Of a stretch of 22,632 bases of DNA, positions 7,950-17,700 are shown one piece after another; within the stretch, counting starts at the first letter, position 1, and each line of letters begins with the position of its first letter. This DNA is from Hyphomonas sp. (lineage in GTDB: Bacteria; Pseudomonadota; Alphaproteobacteria; Caulobacterales; Hyphomonadaceae), in the NCBI GenBank assembly GCA_024743015.1, contig JANSXJ010000009.1, forward strand, positions 1 to 22,632, in the 5' to 3' direction. A program made the translations under genes and the position numbers. The notes beneath the pieces were generated by a model that was given only the letters and a program-made list of their open reading frames with translations, did not search any database and was not told where the DNA came from.

Positions 7950-9140
7950 AGGCTCTTCGCGAACATCATAGGCGAAGAATGGGTCCTGACGCGATCGAAT
8001 GATGCTGGGTGCAATCTTCCCTGCCATCCACATCGGGCCGTAGGTCAGGGCGCGCCCAATCGGTGTCGGCCGGTGAAATAGTTTGGCGTTGCCGCGCGAG
8101 GCGGCCTGCACGCGGGAGGTTCGCGGCTGGCGTGTTTCGAAATAGGTTTTCAGCGCCGCGCCCAAGTCCTTTGGGGTTTCGCTGCAGAGCTTTGCGAGCA
8201 AATAGGCATCTTCGATGGCCATCACCGCACCTTGCGCCTGGAATGGCAGCGTCGGGTGGCAAGCATCACCCAGCAGAGCAACGCGTCCATCGACCCATTG
8301 AGAGAGCGGCGCGCGGTCAAACAGTGCCCAGCGAAAATGGACATCAGCCTGCTCGATCAGATTGGTCACAATCGGGTGCCATCCCCTGAACGCTGCCAGC
8401 ACTTCGTCCTTGCCGGCTTGCTCGGTCCAGGACTCTGACGTCCACTCTTCGCGCTCAACGATGCCAACAAAATTCGCGAGCCTCCCGCCGCGCAGCCGGT
8501 ATGTGACGGCATGGCGGCGCGCCCCAACCCAGACGCAAGCAGTCGGCGGCGGCGCGAGGTCACCCAGCTGCTCCATCGGTACGACTGCCCGCCAGGCAAC
8601 GTTGCCAGTGAAGTCAGGCTTTTCCGCCCCCAGCATCTGCGTGCGGATGACGGAGTGGATGCCGTCCGCACCGATGACGAGATCGCCCTCGACCGTATCA
8701 CCAGACTCAAGCAGCACCTCTGCGGACCCTGCGGTTTGGGTATAGGCCGCACACTCAGCGCCGAGCCGCACGGCATCAGGCTGACGCTGCAGAAGCAGAG
8801 TTTTCAGCGTATCGACCAGATCGGCGCGGTGAAGGTGCAGATATGGTGCGCCCCAGCGTTCGACGACGGCTTTTCGTGCTTCGATCTCGAATATCTGACG
8901 TCCGGACCGGCCAAACCGCATCTCCAGAGCGCGCGGAACGAAGGCGTTCTCCGAGATCTCGTCTTCCAGCCCCATCGCACGAAACACTTTCATGCCATTC
9001 GGCGTGATCTGGATACCTGCCCCTATTTCACCGAGCTCGGACGCGCGCTCCAGGACCTCAACCTGCCAGCCAAAATGATGAAACGTGAGCGCCGCTGTCA
9101 GCCCACCAATCCCACCTCCTACAATCACGGCCTTTGGCAT
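7941..9140 (-). CDS. FAD-dependent monooxygenase (salicylate hydroxylase-like, group A)
   Basis: A 399-aa flavoprotein with the three marks of group A hydroxylases: the FAD-binding GGGIGG at 8-13 in a Rossmann start, the DG motif GADGIHSVIR at 157-166, and GDACHPTLPFQAQGA at 291-305. It is closest in appearance to salicylate or 3-hydroxybenzoate hydroxylases, which use NAD(P)H and O2 to hydroxylate aromatic acids. No ring-cleavage or degradation gene lies nearby, so the substrate is open; other members epoxidise or hydroxylate quite different compounds. Its stop overlaps the end of the S9 peptidase gene by nine bases, tail to tail. Confidence 0.9.
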   Translation of the reverse strand: MPKAVIVGGGIGGLTAALTFHHFGWQVEVLERASELGEIGAGIQITPNGMKVFRAMGLEDEISENAFVPRALEMRFGRSGRQIFEIEARKAVVERWGAPYLHLHRADLVDTLKTLLLQRQPDAVRLGAECAAYTQTAGSAEVLLESGDTVEGDLVIGADGIHSVIRTQMLGAEKPDFTGNVAWRAVVPMEQLGDLAPPPTACVWVGARRHAVTYRLRGGRLANFVGIVEREEWTSESWTEQAGKDEVLAAFRGWHPIVTNLIEQADVHFRWALFDRAPLSQWVDGRVALLGDACHPTLPFQAQGAVMAIEDAYLLAKLCSETPKDLGAALKTYFETRQPRTSRVQAASRGNAKLFHRPTPIGRALTYGPMWMAGKIAPSIIRSRQDPFFAYDVREEPLR

Positions 9141-9212
9141 GGTTGGCTCTCGTCTCCAGCTATTCGGGGTCGTTTGATCACCTTACATGGCCTGGAGGAA
9201 TAGGGAAATTCC

Positions 9213-9269
9213 GCATTAACCATAGTAATTTGTTGCAAATTCGAAATAAATTGCCAGACTAGCATTAAC
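9213..9269 (+). promoter_or_regulatory. Pair of GCATTAAC boxes, CtrA half-site-like, before the small exported protein
   Basis: The octamer GCATTAAC occurs twice on the plus strand, at 9213-9220 and 9262-9269, 49 bases apart, in the AT-rich gap between the monooxygenase and the small exported protein. The first copy continues as TTAACCAT, which I recall as a half-site of the cell-cycle regulator CtrA in Caulobacter relatives. The full TTAA-N7-TTAA site is not present, so this is a weak call. Confidence 0.25.
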
Positions 9270-9305
9270 AAAAGCCAGAACGGCTTGTTTGGAGCTAGAA
9301 CACTC

Positions 9306-9800
9306 ATGCGACGGACCAAAGTCTCCGCCCCACGATTGCTTGCCCTTGTGGGCGCCGTCAGCCTTATTTCCACGCCTGCGCTTGCACGCGACGTGACAGT
9401 CTATGGCGGTGGCAAATCCCGTATTGTCGAAACCGGCACAGACCGCCCGGTCAAAATTGTCGCCTGGGGACAGGCCCGCCAGACGGCTTATCAGAAACGC
9501 ATTGAGCGCTTTACGCTTGAGCGGAAGATTCAGACAATACTCAATGCGCGTGATACGGATGAGGAAGTTGCCCTGTCCGACGCAATGCTGCGCATAATGG
9601 TGCGTGGAAACACAGACGCCCGACGTCAGTATAGCCAATACTATCCCTACCACTATCGCTCAGCAGCGTTTTACGAGCAGTTGAAACGCGCCATGCGGGA
9701 GCAACGCGCCGGTGTGCGGGTCTACCGTCAGAGCGTCCTCGACGACGTGCCAAGCGAAGACCTTCAGCTCATTGCCGAGGCGCTCAACGACATCAAGTAA
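9306..9800 (+). CDS. Small exported protein of unknown function
   Basis: I start it at the ATG at 9306 (164 aa), with GGAG at 9291-9294; a TTG codon seven residues earlier is less likely. A signal peptide covers residues 1-27 (cleavage after TPALA). The mature part is basic and rich in Arg, Gln and Tyr, with SQYYPYHYRSAAFYEQL in the middle, and looks mostly helical. I recognise no family, catalytic motif or membrane segment. It stands alone: the monooxygenase diverges from it, and a strong terminator follows 29 bases after the stop. The steady codon use, signal peptide and terminator make it a real gene. A periplasmic location is inferred. Confidence 0.8.
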   Translation: MRRTKVSAPRLLALVGAVSLISTPALARDVTVYGGGKSRIVETGTDRPVKIVAWGQARQTAYQKRIERFTLERKIQTILNARDTDEEVALSDAMLRIMVRGNTDARRQYSQYYPYHYRSAAFYEQLKRAMREQRAGVRVYRQSVLDDVPSEDLQLIAEALNDIK

Positions 9801-9828
9801 CGCCCCTGGGGCTATGGGGGCTCAATAG

Positions 9829-9864
9829 AAAGCGCGCCGATCATCTGACCGGCGCGCTTTTTTT
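9829..9864 (+). terminator. Strong rho-independent terminator
   Basis: An eleven-base GC-rich perfect stem (AAAGCGCGCCG at 9829-9839, CGGCGCGCTTT at 9850-9860) encloses a ten-base loop and runs into seven T residues. It ends the small exported protein's transcript. It also lies 19 bases beyond the aceA stop on the other strand, where it may help stop the opposing operon, though the T tract on that side is poor. Confidence 0.88.
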
Positions 9865-9882
9865 GAGTTGCGGTTGTACTGC

Positions 9883-11508
9883 TTATTCAGCGGCAACGAA
9901 CTGGTTCATCGTGTTGTGCGCTCCGCCCGCTTTCAGGGCGCGCTCGCCAGCAACCATCTCTTTGAACGTATCGCCAAGATCGGAGCCAACTTCGTGCTGG
10001 TGTTTCACAGCCGAGACGCCGCGACGAATTTCTTCGCGCTGAACATTCTTGACGTAGGCCAGCATCTTCTCTTCGCCGAAATAGCCATTTGAAAGCTCGT
10101 CCATACCCTTCGCCGTGAGGTGGAAGGTCGGAAGCGTAATCAGGTTGTGGAACACGCCAGCACGCGCTGAAATGTCGGTCTGGAAGCTTTGCAGACGCGC
10201 ATCCGCTTCGATGCCGAGTTCTGTCTCATCCAGTTTGGCAGACATCAGGGCAACATCGGCCGGATAGTCATCCTCAGCAATCTTGCCCTCTGCAATCCAC
10301 TGCTCGCGAACCTGTTTGCGCAGGTTGAGCGTCCAGTTGAAGCTTGGCGAGTTATTGTAAGTCAGCTTCGCGTTCGGCACGACTTCGCGGACGGCGTTCA
10401 CCATTGAGGCAATCTCGTCCACGTTCGGAGTCGCTGTTTCGATCCAAAGCAAATCCGCGCCGCCTTCAGTCAGCGAGCTGATACAATCCTCGATCACGCG
10501 CTCACGGCCCGTATTCTCTTTGAACTTGTAGAGGCCGTTCGGCATCCGCAGCGGGCGAACCACTTTGCCATCCCGCATCAAAGCAACTTCGCCGTCCTGC
10601 AGCGGGTTCGCATCAGTGATCTCTTCAGTATCGATCCATTTGATGTATTCGGCAGCCAAATCACCAGCCCCGTTGGAGACCGGAATTTTCTGGGTCAGAC
10701 CAGCGCCAAGGCTGTCCGTGCGGGCCACGATGACACCTTCATCAACGCCGAGCTCTTCAAACGCCATACGACACGCGCGCAGCTTAGTGATGAAGTCTTC
10801 GCGCGGAACCGTGACTTTACCATCCTGGTGACCGCACTGCTTCGCGTCTGACACCTGGTTTTCGATCTGCAGGCAGCATGCACCGGCCAGGATCAGTTCT
10901 TTTGCCAGCAGGTAGGTCGCGTGCTCGTTCCCGAAGCCGGCATCAATGTCCGCAATGATCGGAACGACGTGGCTCTCGAACGTATCGATACGGTAGATAA
11001 TCTCATCCAGCGCAGCCTGGTCAGCGCCAGACTCGCGCGCCGCCTTCAGTTCCTGGAACAGGTCGTTGAGACCGACTTCATCAGCCTGACGCAGAGACGT
11101 GTAGATCTCTTTGATCAGATCCGTCACAGCGGTTTTCTCATGCATGGACTGATCTGGCAGGTGACCAAAGCTGTTGCGCAGGCCAGCAACCATCCAACCG
11201 GACAGATAGATATAAGTGCCCTTGGCGGTGCCACGCATCCGCTTCACAGCCTTGATTTTCTGCTGCGCATGGAAGCCAGACCAGCAGCCGAGCGATTGCG
11301 TAAACTTCGACGAATCCTCGTCATAAGCCGCCATGTCCTCTCGCATGACACCAGCCATCGCGCGCGCAATGTCGAGGTGCGTATTGTAGGTGTTCTGGAT
11401 CTTCAGCTGAACGACATCTTCGATGCTCAGCCCGGCGCGTGTGCGACCTTCCGGGTAGCGCTCGAGCGTCTCAGCCATCAGCTGTTTGTACGTTGGGCGT
11501 TGGGTCAT
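9883..11508 (-). CDS. aceA: Isocitrate lyase (long form)
   Basis: A 541-aa isocitrate lyase, which splits isocitrate to glyoxylate and succinate in the first step of the glyoxylate shunt. The catalytic loop is present as AKQCGHQDGKV (Cys225), the KQCGH variant of KKCGH that I associate with the long Pseudomonas-type enzymes. Other family landmarks are SGFHAQQ, the metal-binding IADIDAGFG at 185-193, VARTDSLGA and the NNSPSFNW block near 385-392. The length of 541 fits that long subgroup rather than the 430-aa E. coli form. The ATG at 11508 has GAGGAT upstream. It lies 39 bp after aceB on the same strand, so the two form an aceB-aceA operon. Confidence 0.97.
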   Translation of the reverse strand: MTQRPTYKQLMAETLERYPEGRTRAGLSIEDVVQLKIQNTYNTHLDIARAMAGVMREDMAAYDEDSSKFTQSLGCWSGFHAQQKIKAVKRMRGTAKGTYIYLSGWMVAGLRNSFGHLPDQSMHEKTAVTDLIKEIYTSLRQADEVGLNDLFQELKAARESGADQAALDEIIYRIDTFESHVVPIIADIDAGFGNEHATYLLAKELILAGACCLQIENQVSDAKQCGHQDGKVTVPREDFITKLRACRMAFEELGVDEGVIVARTDSLGAGLTQKIPVSNGAGDLAAEYIKWIDTEEITDANPLQDGEVALMRDGKVVRPLRMPNGLYKFKENTGRERVIEDCISSLTEGGADLLWIETATPNVDEIASMVNAVREVVPNAKLTYNNSPSFNWTLNLRKQVREQWIAEGKIAEDDYPADVALMSAKLDETELGIEADARLQSFQTDISARAGVFHNLITLPTFHLTAKGMDELSNGYFGEEKMLAYVKNVQREEIRRGVSAVKHQHEVGSDLGDTFKEMVAGERALKAGGAHNTMNQFVAAE

Positions 11509-11547
11509 TTTACTATCCTCGTCTAAATTCTGGGGTATTTGAAAAAA

Positions 11548-13206
11548 CTAGTTGGCGTCACGAAGGACGTCGTAGGCCGGGAGGGTCAGGAAGTCGGCGA
11601 GCGTGTTGCCAGTCGCTGTTGCAACGAACACGTCGGTCGCTTCTGGATATCGACCCTCGACATAAGCATTGTCGCCAAGCGCGCTTTTGATCTTGCCGAG
11701 CTCGTCATTGAGCAGGCGATCGAACGCGTCAGCCGTGAAGGTTTCGGTACCGCCATCAGCGGATTCGAACTCTGTTCCATGCGTGAGCCATTGCCACAGC
11801 TGACTGCGAGAGATTTCCGCAGTTGCGGCATCTTCCATCAGATTGTGGATCGGCACGGCGCCTTTGCCGCGCAGCCAGGCCGCGGTGTATTCGATTCCGA
11901 CAGAGATATTGGTACGTATACCCGCTTCGGTGACTGTCCCAGTATGAGGCGTCAGCAGAGACGTCTCGGTAATGGTCGGGAACTGGCGCTGGCTCAGAAC
12001 CTGATTGGCTTGAGGCATTTCAGCGTCAAACACTTCCATCGCAACCGGAACCAGATCAGGGTGCGCCACCCAGGTACCGTCATGTCCCTGCTGGGCTTCG
12101 CGCTTCTTGTCAGCGCGGACTTTGTCGAAGGCCGCCGTGTTCGCGGCTTCGTCCCCTTTGACCGGGATTTGTGCAGCCATTCCGCCCATTGCGTGGGCAC
12201 GGCGGCGGTGACAGGTCTGGATAAGCTTCAGCGAATAGGCCTTGAGGAAGGCGCGATCCATACCGACCTGAGCGCGGTCCGGCAGCACATATTCCGGGTG
12301 ATTGCGCAGCGTCTTGATATAGCTGAAAATATAGTCCCAGCGCCCGCAATTCAGGCCAACAATGTGATTGCGCATCACATAGAGGATCTCGTCCATCTGG
12401 AATGCAGCCGGCAGGGTTTCGATTAGAACCGTTGCCTTGATCGTCCCGTTCGGGATACCCAGCGCGGCCTGTGCGAAGTTGAAAACGTCGTTCCAGAGGC
12501 GTGCCTCCTGATAGTTTTCCATCTTCGGCAGGTAGTAGAATGGGCCTCGCTCCTGCTCCATCAGCTTCTTGCCATTGTGGAAAATGTGCAGGCCAAAGTC
12601 GAACAGGCTGGCGGAGATCGGATTGCCATCAACAGTGACATGGGCCTCCTCGAGATGCCAGCCACGTGGGCGGACAATCATGGTCGCTGTTTCATCATTC
12701 AACCGATAGGACTTGCCGCGCGCCTCGTCATCGAATGCGAGATTGCCGTCAGCATAGTCAATCATATTGGCCTGGCCTTCGACCATATTGGCAAAAGTTG
12801 GCGAAGACGCGTCTTCGAAGTCTGCCATGAACATCTTTGCGCCTGAGTTCAGCGCGTTGATCATCATCTTACGGTCAACCGGTCCGGTAATCTCGACACG
12901 GCGATCCTGCAGCGCCTTTGGTACAGGGGCGACTTCCCAGACAGACTTGCGAATGTGTTCGGTCTCAAGTGGAAAACTCGGCAACTCGCCATCATCAAAG
13001 CGCATCTGTGCCAATTTGCGATTCTCGAGCAGAATTCTGCGTTGACCGCCGAACCGACGCTCGAGATCGGCGATAAAGAGCAAGGCTCGATGCGTGAGAA
13101 CACGGTCATACTCAGCTGGCACAGGCCCGACCACTTCCGCCGGGCGACGGTGACGCGGGGTTGGCGCTGCAGCTGAAACAGCATCTTTGATCAATGTATC
13201 TGGCAC
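11548..13206 (-). CDS. aceB: Malate synthase A
   Basis: A 552-aa malate synthase A, joining glyoxylate and acetyl-CoA to make malate in the second step of the shunt. The start is a GTG at 13206 with AGGAG six bases upstream. Active-site features are visible: RPRGWHLEEAHV (Arg near 181), LIETLPAAFQMDEILY with the Mg-binding Glu, GRWDYIFSYIK, and the HNLMEDAATAEISRSQLWQW block with the catalytic-base Asp. The length matches the A isoform (about 530), not the 720-aa G isoform. It is first in the operon with aceA, and the regulator gene diverges from it across a 143-bp gap. Confidence 0.97.
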   Translation of the reverse strand: MPDTLIKDAVSAAAPTPRHRRPAEVVGPVPAEYDRVLTHRALLFIADLERRFGGQRRILLENRKLAQMRFDDGELPSFPLETEHIRKSVWEVAPVPKALQDRRVEITGPVDRKMMINALNSGAKMFMADFEDASSPTFANMVEGQANMIDYADGNLAFDDEARGKSYRLNDETATMIVRPRGWHLEEAHVTVDGNPISASLFDFGLHIFHNGKKLMEQERGPFYYLPKMENYQEARLWNDVFNFAQAALGIPNGTIKATVLIETLPAAFQMDEILYVMRNHIVGLNCGRWDYIFSYIKTLRNHPEYVLPDRAQVGMDRAFLKAYSLKLIQTCHRRRAHAMGGMAAQIPVKGDEAANTAAFDKVRADKKREAQQGHDGTWVAHPDLVPVAMEVFDAEMPQANQVLSQRQFPTITETSLLTPHTGTVTEAGIRTNISVGIEYTAAWLRGKGAVPIHNLMEDAATAEISRSQLWQWLTHGTEFESADGGTETFTADAFDRLLNDELGKIKSALGDNAYVEGRYPEATDVFVATATGNTLADFLTLPAYDVLRDAN

Positions 13207-13220
13207 GTTGCACTCCTGAC

Positions 13221-13248
13221 TTGTAACAATGGTGTCTTATTTACAAAT
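13221..13248. promoter_or_regulatory. Candidate operator boxes near the aceB start
   Basis: ATTTACAAAT at 13239-13248 lies 33-42 bases before the aceB GTG, and the related TTGTAACAAT sits at 13221-13230. The first matches, inverted, the GTTTGTAAAT box at 13321-13330 in nine of ten positions. From memory the core resembles the TTTGCAAA element reported for RamB in Corynebacterium. The natural candidate binder is the regulator encoded across the gap. Confidence 0.4.
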
Positions 13249-13290
13249 CGCATGCCAGGTCCATAGAGAGCCCATATTTATTGGGTTTCA

Positions 13291-13330
13291 TTGTTTGTTA
13301 TGTAAATTCTCGTATGTAATGTTTGTAAAT
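13291..13330 (+). promoter_or_regulatory. Candidate promoter and operator of the regulator gene
   Basis: TTGTTT (13291-13296) and TATGTA (13313-13318) are 16 bases apart and could be -35 and -10 elements for the regulator starting at 13350. TTATGTAAAT (13298-13307) lies between them, and GTTTGTAAAT (13321-13330) covers the expected transcription start. A protein bound there would block its own promoter. Both hexamers are imperfect. Confidence 0.35.
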
Positions 13331-13349
13331 GTTGTTATGGGTAACGGCG

Positions 13350-14789
13350 ATGAAGAAAAAGCTGATTATCGGTCCACGGATCAAGCGCCTGCGTGCTCAG
13401 TTGGGCCTGACGCAGGCTGAGTTCGCACGCCGACTGGATGTCTCGGCGACCTATGTAAACCTGATTGAAAGTAACCAGCGCCCGGTGAGCGCAGCAGTCC
13501 TTCTCAAGCTGGCCGAGCAGTTCGATGTGAATGTTGCTGAACTGGCGCAGGACATGGATGCAGGCCTCGTCAACGAACTGGTCAGCGCCCTGCGCGACCC
13601 CGTCTTTGGCGGCGTCCAGGCAACCAAGAGCGAGCTTGAAGACCTGGTCGGCGCGAGCCCCGAAACCATCAAGGCTTTTCTGCGCCTCCACGAGCGCTAT
13701 CGAGAACTTGCCCTTAGCACTTATTCAGATGCCAACCCTCTCGCGGATCGCGAAAAGGTCGAGCTGCTTGAAGAGTCCGCGCGCCCGGTCGAGACGGTTC
13801 GGCAATTCCTGCATGAGCAGAACAACTATTTCCCGGAGCTGGATGAGACGGCGAGCGAGATCTACGCAAATCTGACGGCTGAGGGCAAAGCGATCGAAGT
13901 CGCAATTCAGGAGCGGCTGGAGCAAGTTCACAAATTGCGCGTGCGCATCCTGCCTAGCTCAGCCATGCCCTCATCGTTTCGGTATTTTGACCGGCACCGC
14001 TCTGGCATCGATATTTCGGAACTGCTGCACCCGACAGGCCGACAATTCCAGCTGGCGTTTCAACTGGTCTTCATCGAGTATCGCGAGCTGATTGACGGTA
14101 TTGTCGCTGGATCCGAGATCAAGGATGAAAGCGCAATCGGGCTCGCCCGTGTCTCACTCGCCAACTATTTCGCCGCCGCACTTCTCATGCCCTATGACAA
14201 GTTCCTGAAGGCTTGCGAAGATACGCGCTATGATGTCGATTTGCTTAGTCATCGATTTGGGACAAGCTTTGAGCAGACCGCTCACCGCCTGACAACGCTG
14301 CAGAAACCGGACGCCAAAGGCATTCCGTTCTTCTTCCTACGCATCGACGCAGCCGGGAATGTCTCTAAACGGTTCAGTGCCGGGCGTTTTCACTTCTCGA
14401 AGTTTGGCGGCGCTTGCCCCCGCTGGAACATTCACCGCACGTTCGAACAACCAGGCGAAACGCTGACACAGCTGGTGCAGATGCCAGATGACACGACTTA
14501 TGTGTCGATCGCAAAAGCGATTACCCGCTCGCGCGGTCACCATGGCCGCCCGCCGGCTCGCGTCGCCATCGGACTTGGTTGCGACCAGGCCTATGCCGAT
14601 AATCTGGTCTATTTCGACCGCTCAAATCTCGGAGCCGAGGCGCCCACGCTCATCGGCGTAAACTGCTATCTTTGCGACCGTCAGAATTGCGCTTCCCGTG
14701 CCCACGCACCCTTAAATCGCAAGCTGAAGTTCGACGCCCACGCCCGCGGTATTTCACTGTTCGAGTTCGAACCCGTCCGCACAAAATAG
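13350..14789 (+). CDS. XRE-family short-chain fatty acyl-CoA regulator (ScfR/RamB type)
   Basis: A 479-aa regulator from the ATG at 13350 (MKKKLIIGPRIKRLR); an ATG seven codons earlier is possible. Residues about 8-65 are a helix-turn-helix (LTQAEFARRLDVSATYVNLIE). The middle, about 190-310, corresponds to the ImmA/IrrE-like domain, but the HExxH protease motif is replaced by RQFQLAFQLVFIEY, so no peptidase activity is expected. The C-terminal part carries a cysteine cluster: CPRW at 356, Cys411, and CYLCDRQNC at 439-447. Known relatives are RamB, which controls acetate and glyoxylate genes in Corynebacterium and Mycobacterium, and PccR, which controls propionate genes in Rhodobacter. Its place divergent from aceB-aceA strongly suggests it controls the glyoxylate operon, with an acyl-CoA as likely signal. 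Its end is nine bases from the end of lacZ. Confidence 0.93.
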   Translation: MKKKLIIGPRIKRLRAQLGLTQAEFARRLDVSATYVNLIESNQRPVSAAVLLKLAEQFDVNVAELAQDMDAGLVNELVSALRDPVFGGVQATKSELEDLVGASPETIKAFLRLHERYRELALSTYSDANPLADREKVELLEESARPVETVRQFLHEQNNYFPELDETASEIYANLTAEGKAIEVAIQERLEQVHKLRVRILPSSAMPSSFRYFDRHRSGIDISELLHPTGRQFQLAFQLVFIEYRELIDGIVAGSEIKDESAIGLARVSLANYFAAALLMPYDKFLKACEDTRYDVDLLSHRFGTSFEQTAHRLTTLQKPDAKGIPFFFLRIDAAGNVSKRFSAGRFHFSKFGGACPRWNIHRTFEQPGETLTQLVQMPDDTTYVSIAKAITRSRGHHGRPPARVAIGLGCDQAYADNLVYFDRSNLGAEAPTLIGVNCYLCDRQNCASRAHAPLNRKLKFDAHARGISLFEFEPVRTK

Positions 14790-14798
14790 TCTTCACGG

Positions 14799-17700
14799 TC
14801 AATCGCGCGGTAATGCCTGAAGCGTCCACCGGAAACGATACGTGCCAGGGCCAACACGGTATGACTTCAGCGTGTCTGGCCCGCAGGCTGCCGTCCCCAA
14901 CCCACGCACGGCGGCGTCGATATGGACCTCAGTCGTCCCCGCCTGAACTAGCGCAGCAAGCGTTTCCGCTTCATTCAAATCGACGTCATGATGCGGGCGT
15001 GCAGCAAAGCTGAGGGGAACCGGCAATCCGATGCGTGCGCCTACCCCCGCCGCATTCACAAGCTGGAACCAACGTGCCTGCTCATGCGCACCATAGTCCT
15101 GCGGCCGCGCATACGGGTGATACTGATCCGCCACGGTGGAGTTCCAGACCCCGACCGTCTGCGCGCCCAAGCGGTCTGGATAGGACTCGTCAGGGCCAAG
15201 CCCGAACCAGGACAACTGATCGAACTGGCTCGCCGCCTCAAACCGGATCCCAACTTTCGGGAGATCTACCCAGGCATCAGGGATAATGATCGTTTCATAA
15301 AACGTGAGGACGTCATTCGAGGCCCAGATGACGGTCTCATGTTGCAATACTTGATCTTCGGCCCCCGTCCATTGGCGCTTGAACAGGAGCAATTGCTCTC
15401 CATCCAGGGAGGTGGATGAAATGGATAGATCTCCGGGTTTCAGATCGTGCAGCCCATAGCCCACCCATTGCGCCGTTCGGCTTTGAAACAAGGGTCTTGT
15501 GCCAGGCTTGCCGCCATCATTGTCCGTCGGCGCCCGCCAGACGCACGGCGTTACAGGCGAGGTGATCAATGGGAGATTTCCGATTGAGACACCCGACATG
15601 CCTTGGGCATCGAATTCCAAGACCAGACCGCCCACGTCGACGCGATCGGCGCTCTGAGATGTGCCGACGAGGTTGGATATGTCAGGCGGTGGCAGCAACG
15701 CGGTTTCAGGTGCCGCGAGCTGGACCTGATCCCAGGCCACAAGGTGTCCTGCCGGTGCCCAGGACGTCGGCTTGATGGTCCGCCACTCGATATCCAGGTG
15801 CCACTCCGCATCGCTCGTCGGAAGCACGGTGGTTGGAAGGTCAATCGCTGCAGCCGCGCCAGGAGCGATGACTGGAGAGATGACTCCGTCTTCCACTCGT
15901 TCGCCATCACGCGACAGGAACCAATAAAGGTCTACATCTCCGGAGTCCGCGAACACTCGCCGGTTTCGGAGGGTTATCGTGTCTGATGTTACCGCTTCGA
16001 GCACAAATGGACGTGCTGCCCACATGTACTCACGGAGCCCCGGGTGTGGTTCGCCGTCTGGCCCGACAAGTCCGTTTATGTTGAAATTCGCGTCATTGGG
16101 TTCGTCACCAAAATGTCCGCCATAAGCCCAATAGAAGCGCCCATTCTCGTCATGCTCTGCGAGACCCTGGTCCCGCCAATCCCAGACAAAACCGCCGGCC
16201 AGAGCTGGATGTTCGAAGAAGGCATCAACATAAGCCGCAATGGATCCGTTTGAATTCCCCATCGCGTGCGAGAACTCGCAAAGCAGAAGCGGTCGATCAT
16301 CTTGTTCTGTCTCTTCCGCCCATCGCGCCCATTCCACAATATGATCAATCGGTGGATACATTGGACAGACCACATCCGTGGCAGCGCGCTCCGACTCCGA
16401 AGGCGGCTGCTGCGTGGTCTCTGGCGATTTTCCAAATGGGAAACTCAGCCGTTGTGACACCGCGCCCTCATAGTGCACGAACCGCTTCGGGTCGAGGTGA
16501 CGCGCGGCGGCAGCGGCGGCAGCGTGTGCCGGTCCATGACCGGCCTCATTCCCCAGCGACCAGCCAATGATGCAGGGATGATTTCGGTCGCGCGCGATCA
16601 TCCGGACGGTGCGATCTTCAATCGCCGCTCTAAAGCCGGGATGGTGCGCTACCTCAGACCAGCGCGCATGACATTCCACATTTGCCTCATCGATGACATA
16701 GAAGCCAAGCTCGTCCGCCAGATCGAGCAAAGCTGGATCATTAGGATAATGCGCGGTGCGGATGGCATTGATATTGTGGCGCTTCATGGTGACGAGGTCG
16801 GCGCGAATGTCTTCGTGACTGCACGTCTTGCCATTCTCGGGGTGGTGGTCGTGACGGTTCACGCCGATCAGAACGATCGGCTCGCCATTCACCCGCAAGC
16901 GCCGCTCGGAAACCTCGATCCGCGTGAAACCAATCCGGGTTTCATGAAGCTCAGTCACTTGGTTTTCGGGGGATAGAAGCTCGGTGATCAATCGGTAACA
17001 GGTCGGCGTCTCAGCAGACCAGGGATCGGCGTGCGGAATCTCGATCCGAAGGTTTGCTGCGTAGGCCCGGAAACTGAACGACTGAGCCCATTGTGCGCCG
17101 GTCGGCTGTGTGACATCGAACTGTTCCACAGCCTGGGCCGGAACCTCAGCACAGATCCGGCCATCCAGCGTTTCCAGCCGGGCGCGCGCGCGGTAGCCAG
17201 ACGAGTCCCCGGTGACTTCTACCCGAATATCGGCTGATCCGGTTTGCGTTTCTGTATCGTAGTCCGTGTCGACGGTGAGATCACGGACATGCGTCGGCGC
17301 ACGCGACTCGAGGAAGACCGATCGATGCAAGCCGCCATGGTTCCAATGATCCTGATCTTCAATCCACGTTGCATCGCACCAACGCACGACCATTATCGCA
17401 AGCTTGTTGGGTCCCGACCGCAACGCCTCGCTCAGGTCAAACTCGCTCGGCAGGCGCGAATCCTTGCCCATCCCGATGAACTGACCATTGCACCAAACCA
17501 TGACGAGGCTTTCGAAACCGCCAATGTGCAGCACGGTATTTCGCCCGGTCCATTCTGTTGGCATCTCAAAATCCCGGCGGTAGAGCCCGGTCGGATTGGC
17601 GTCCGGCACCGCTGGAGGTTTCTGACAGTCCCAGGGCATTTGCCAATTTGCGTAATGCGGAAAGTCCCCGGTGTCCTGACGCGTCCAGACGCCGGGAACA

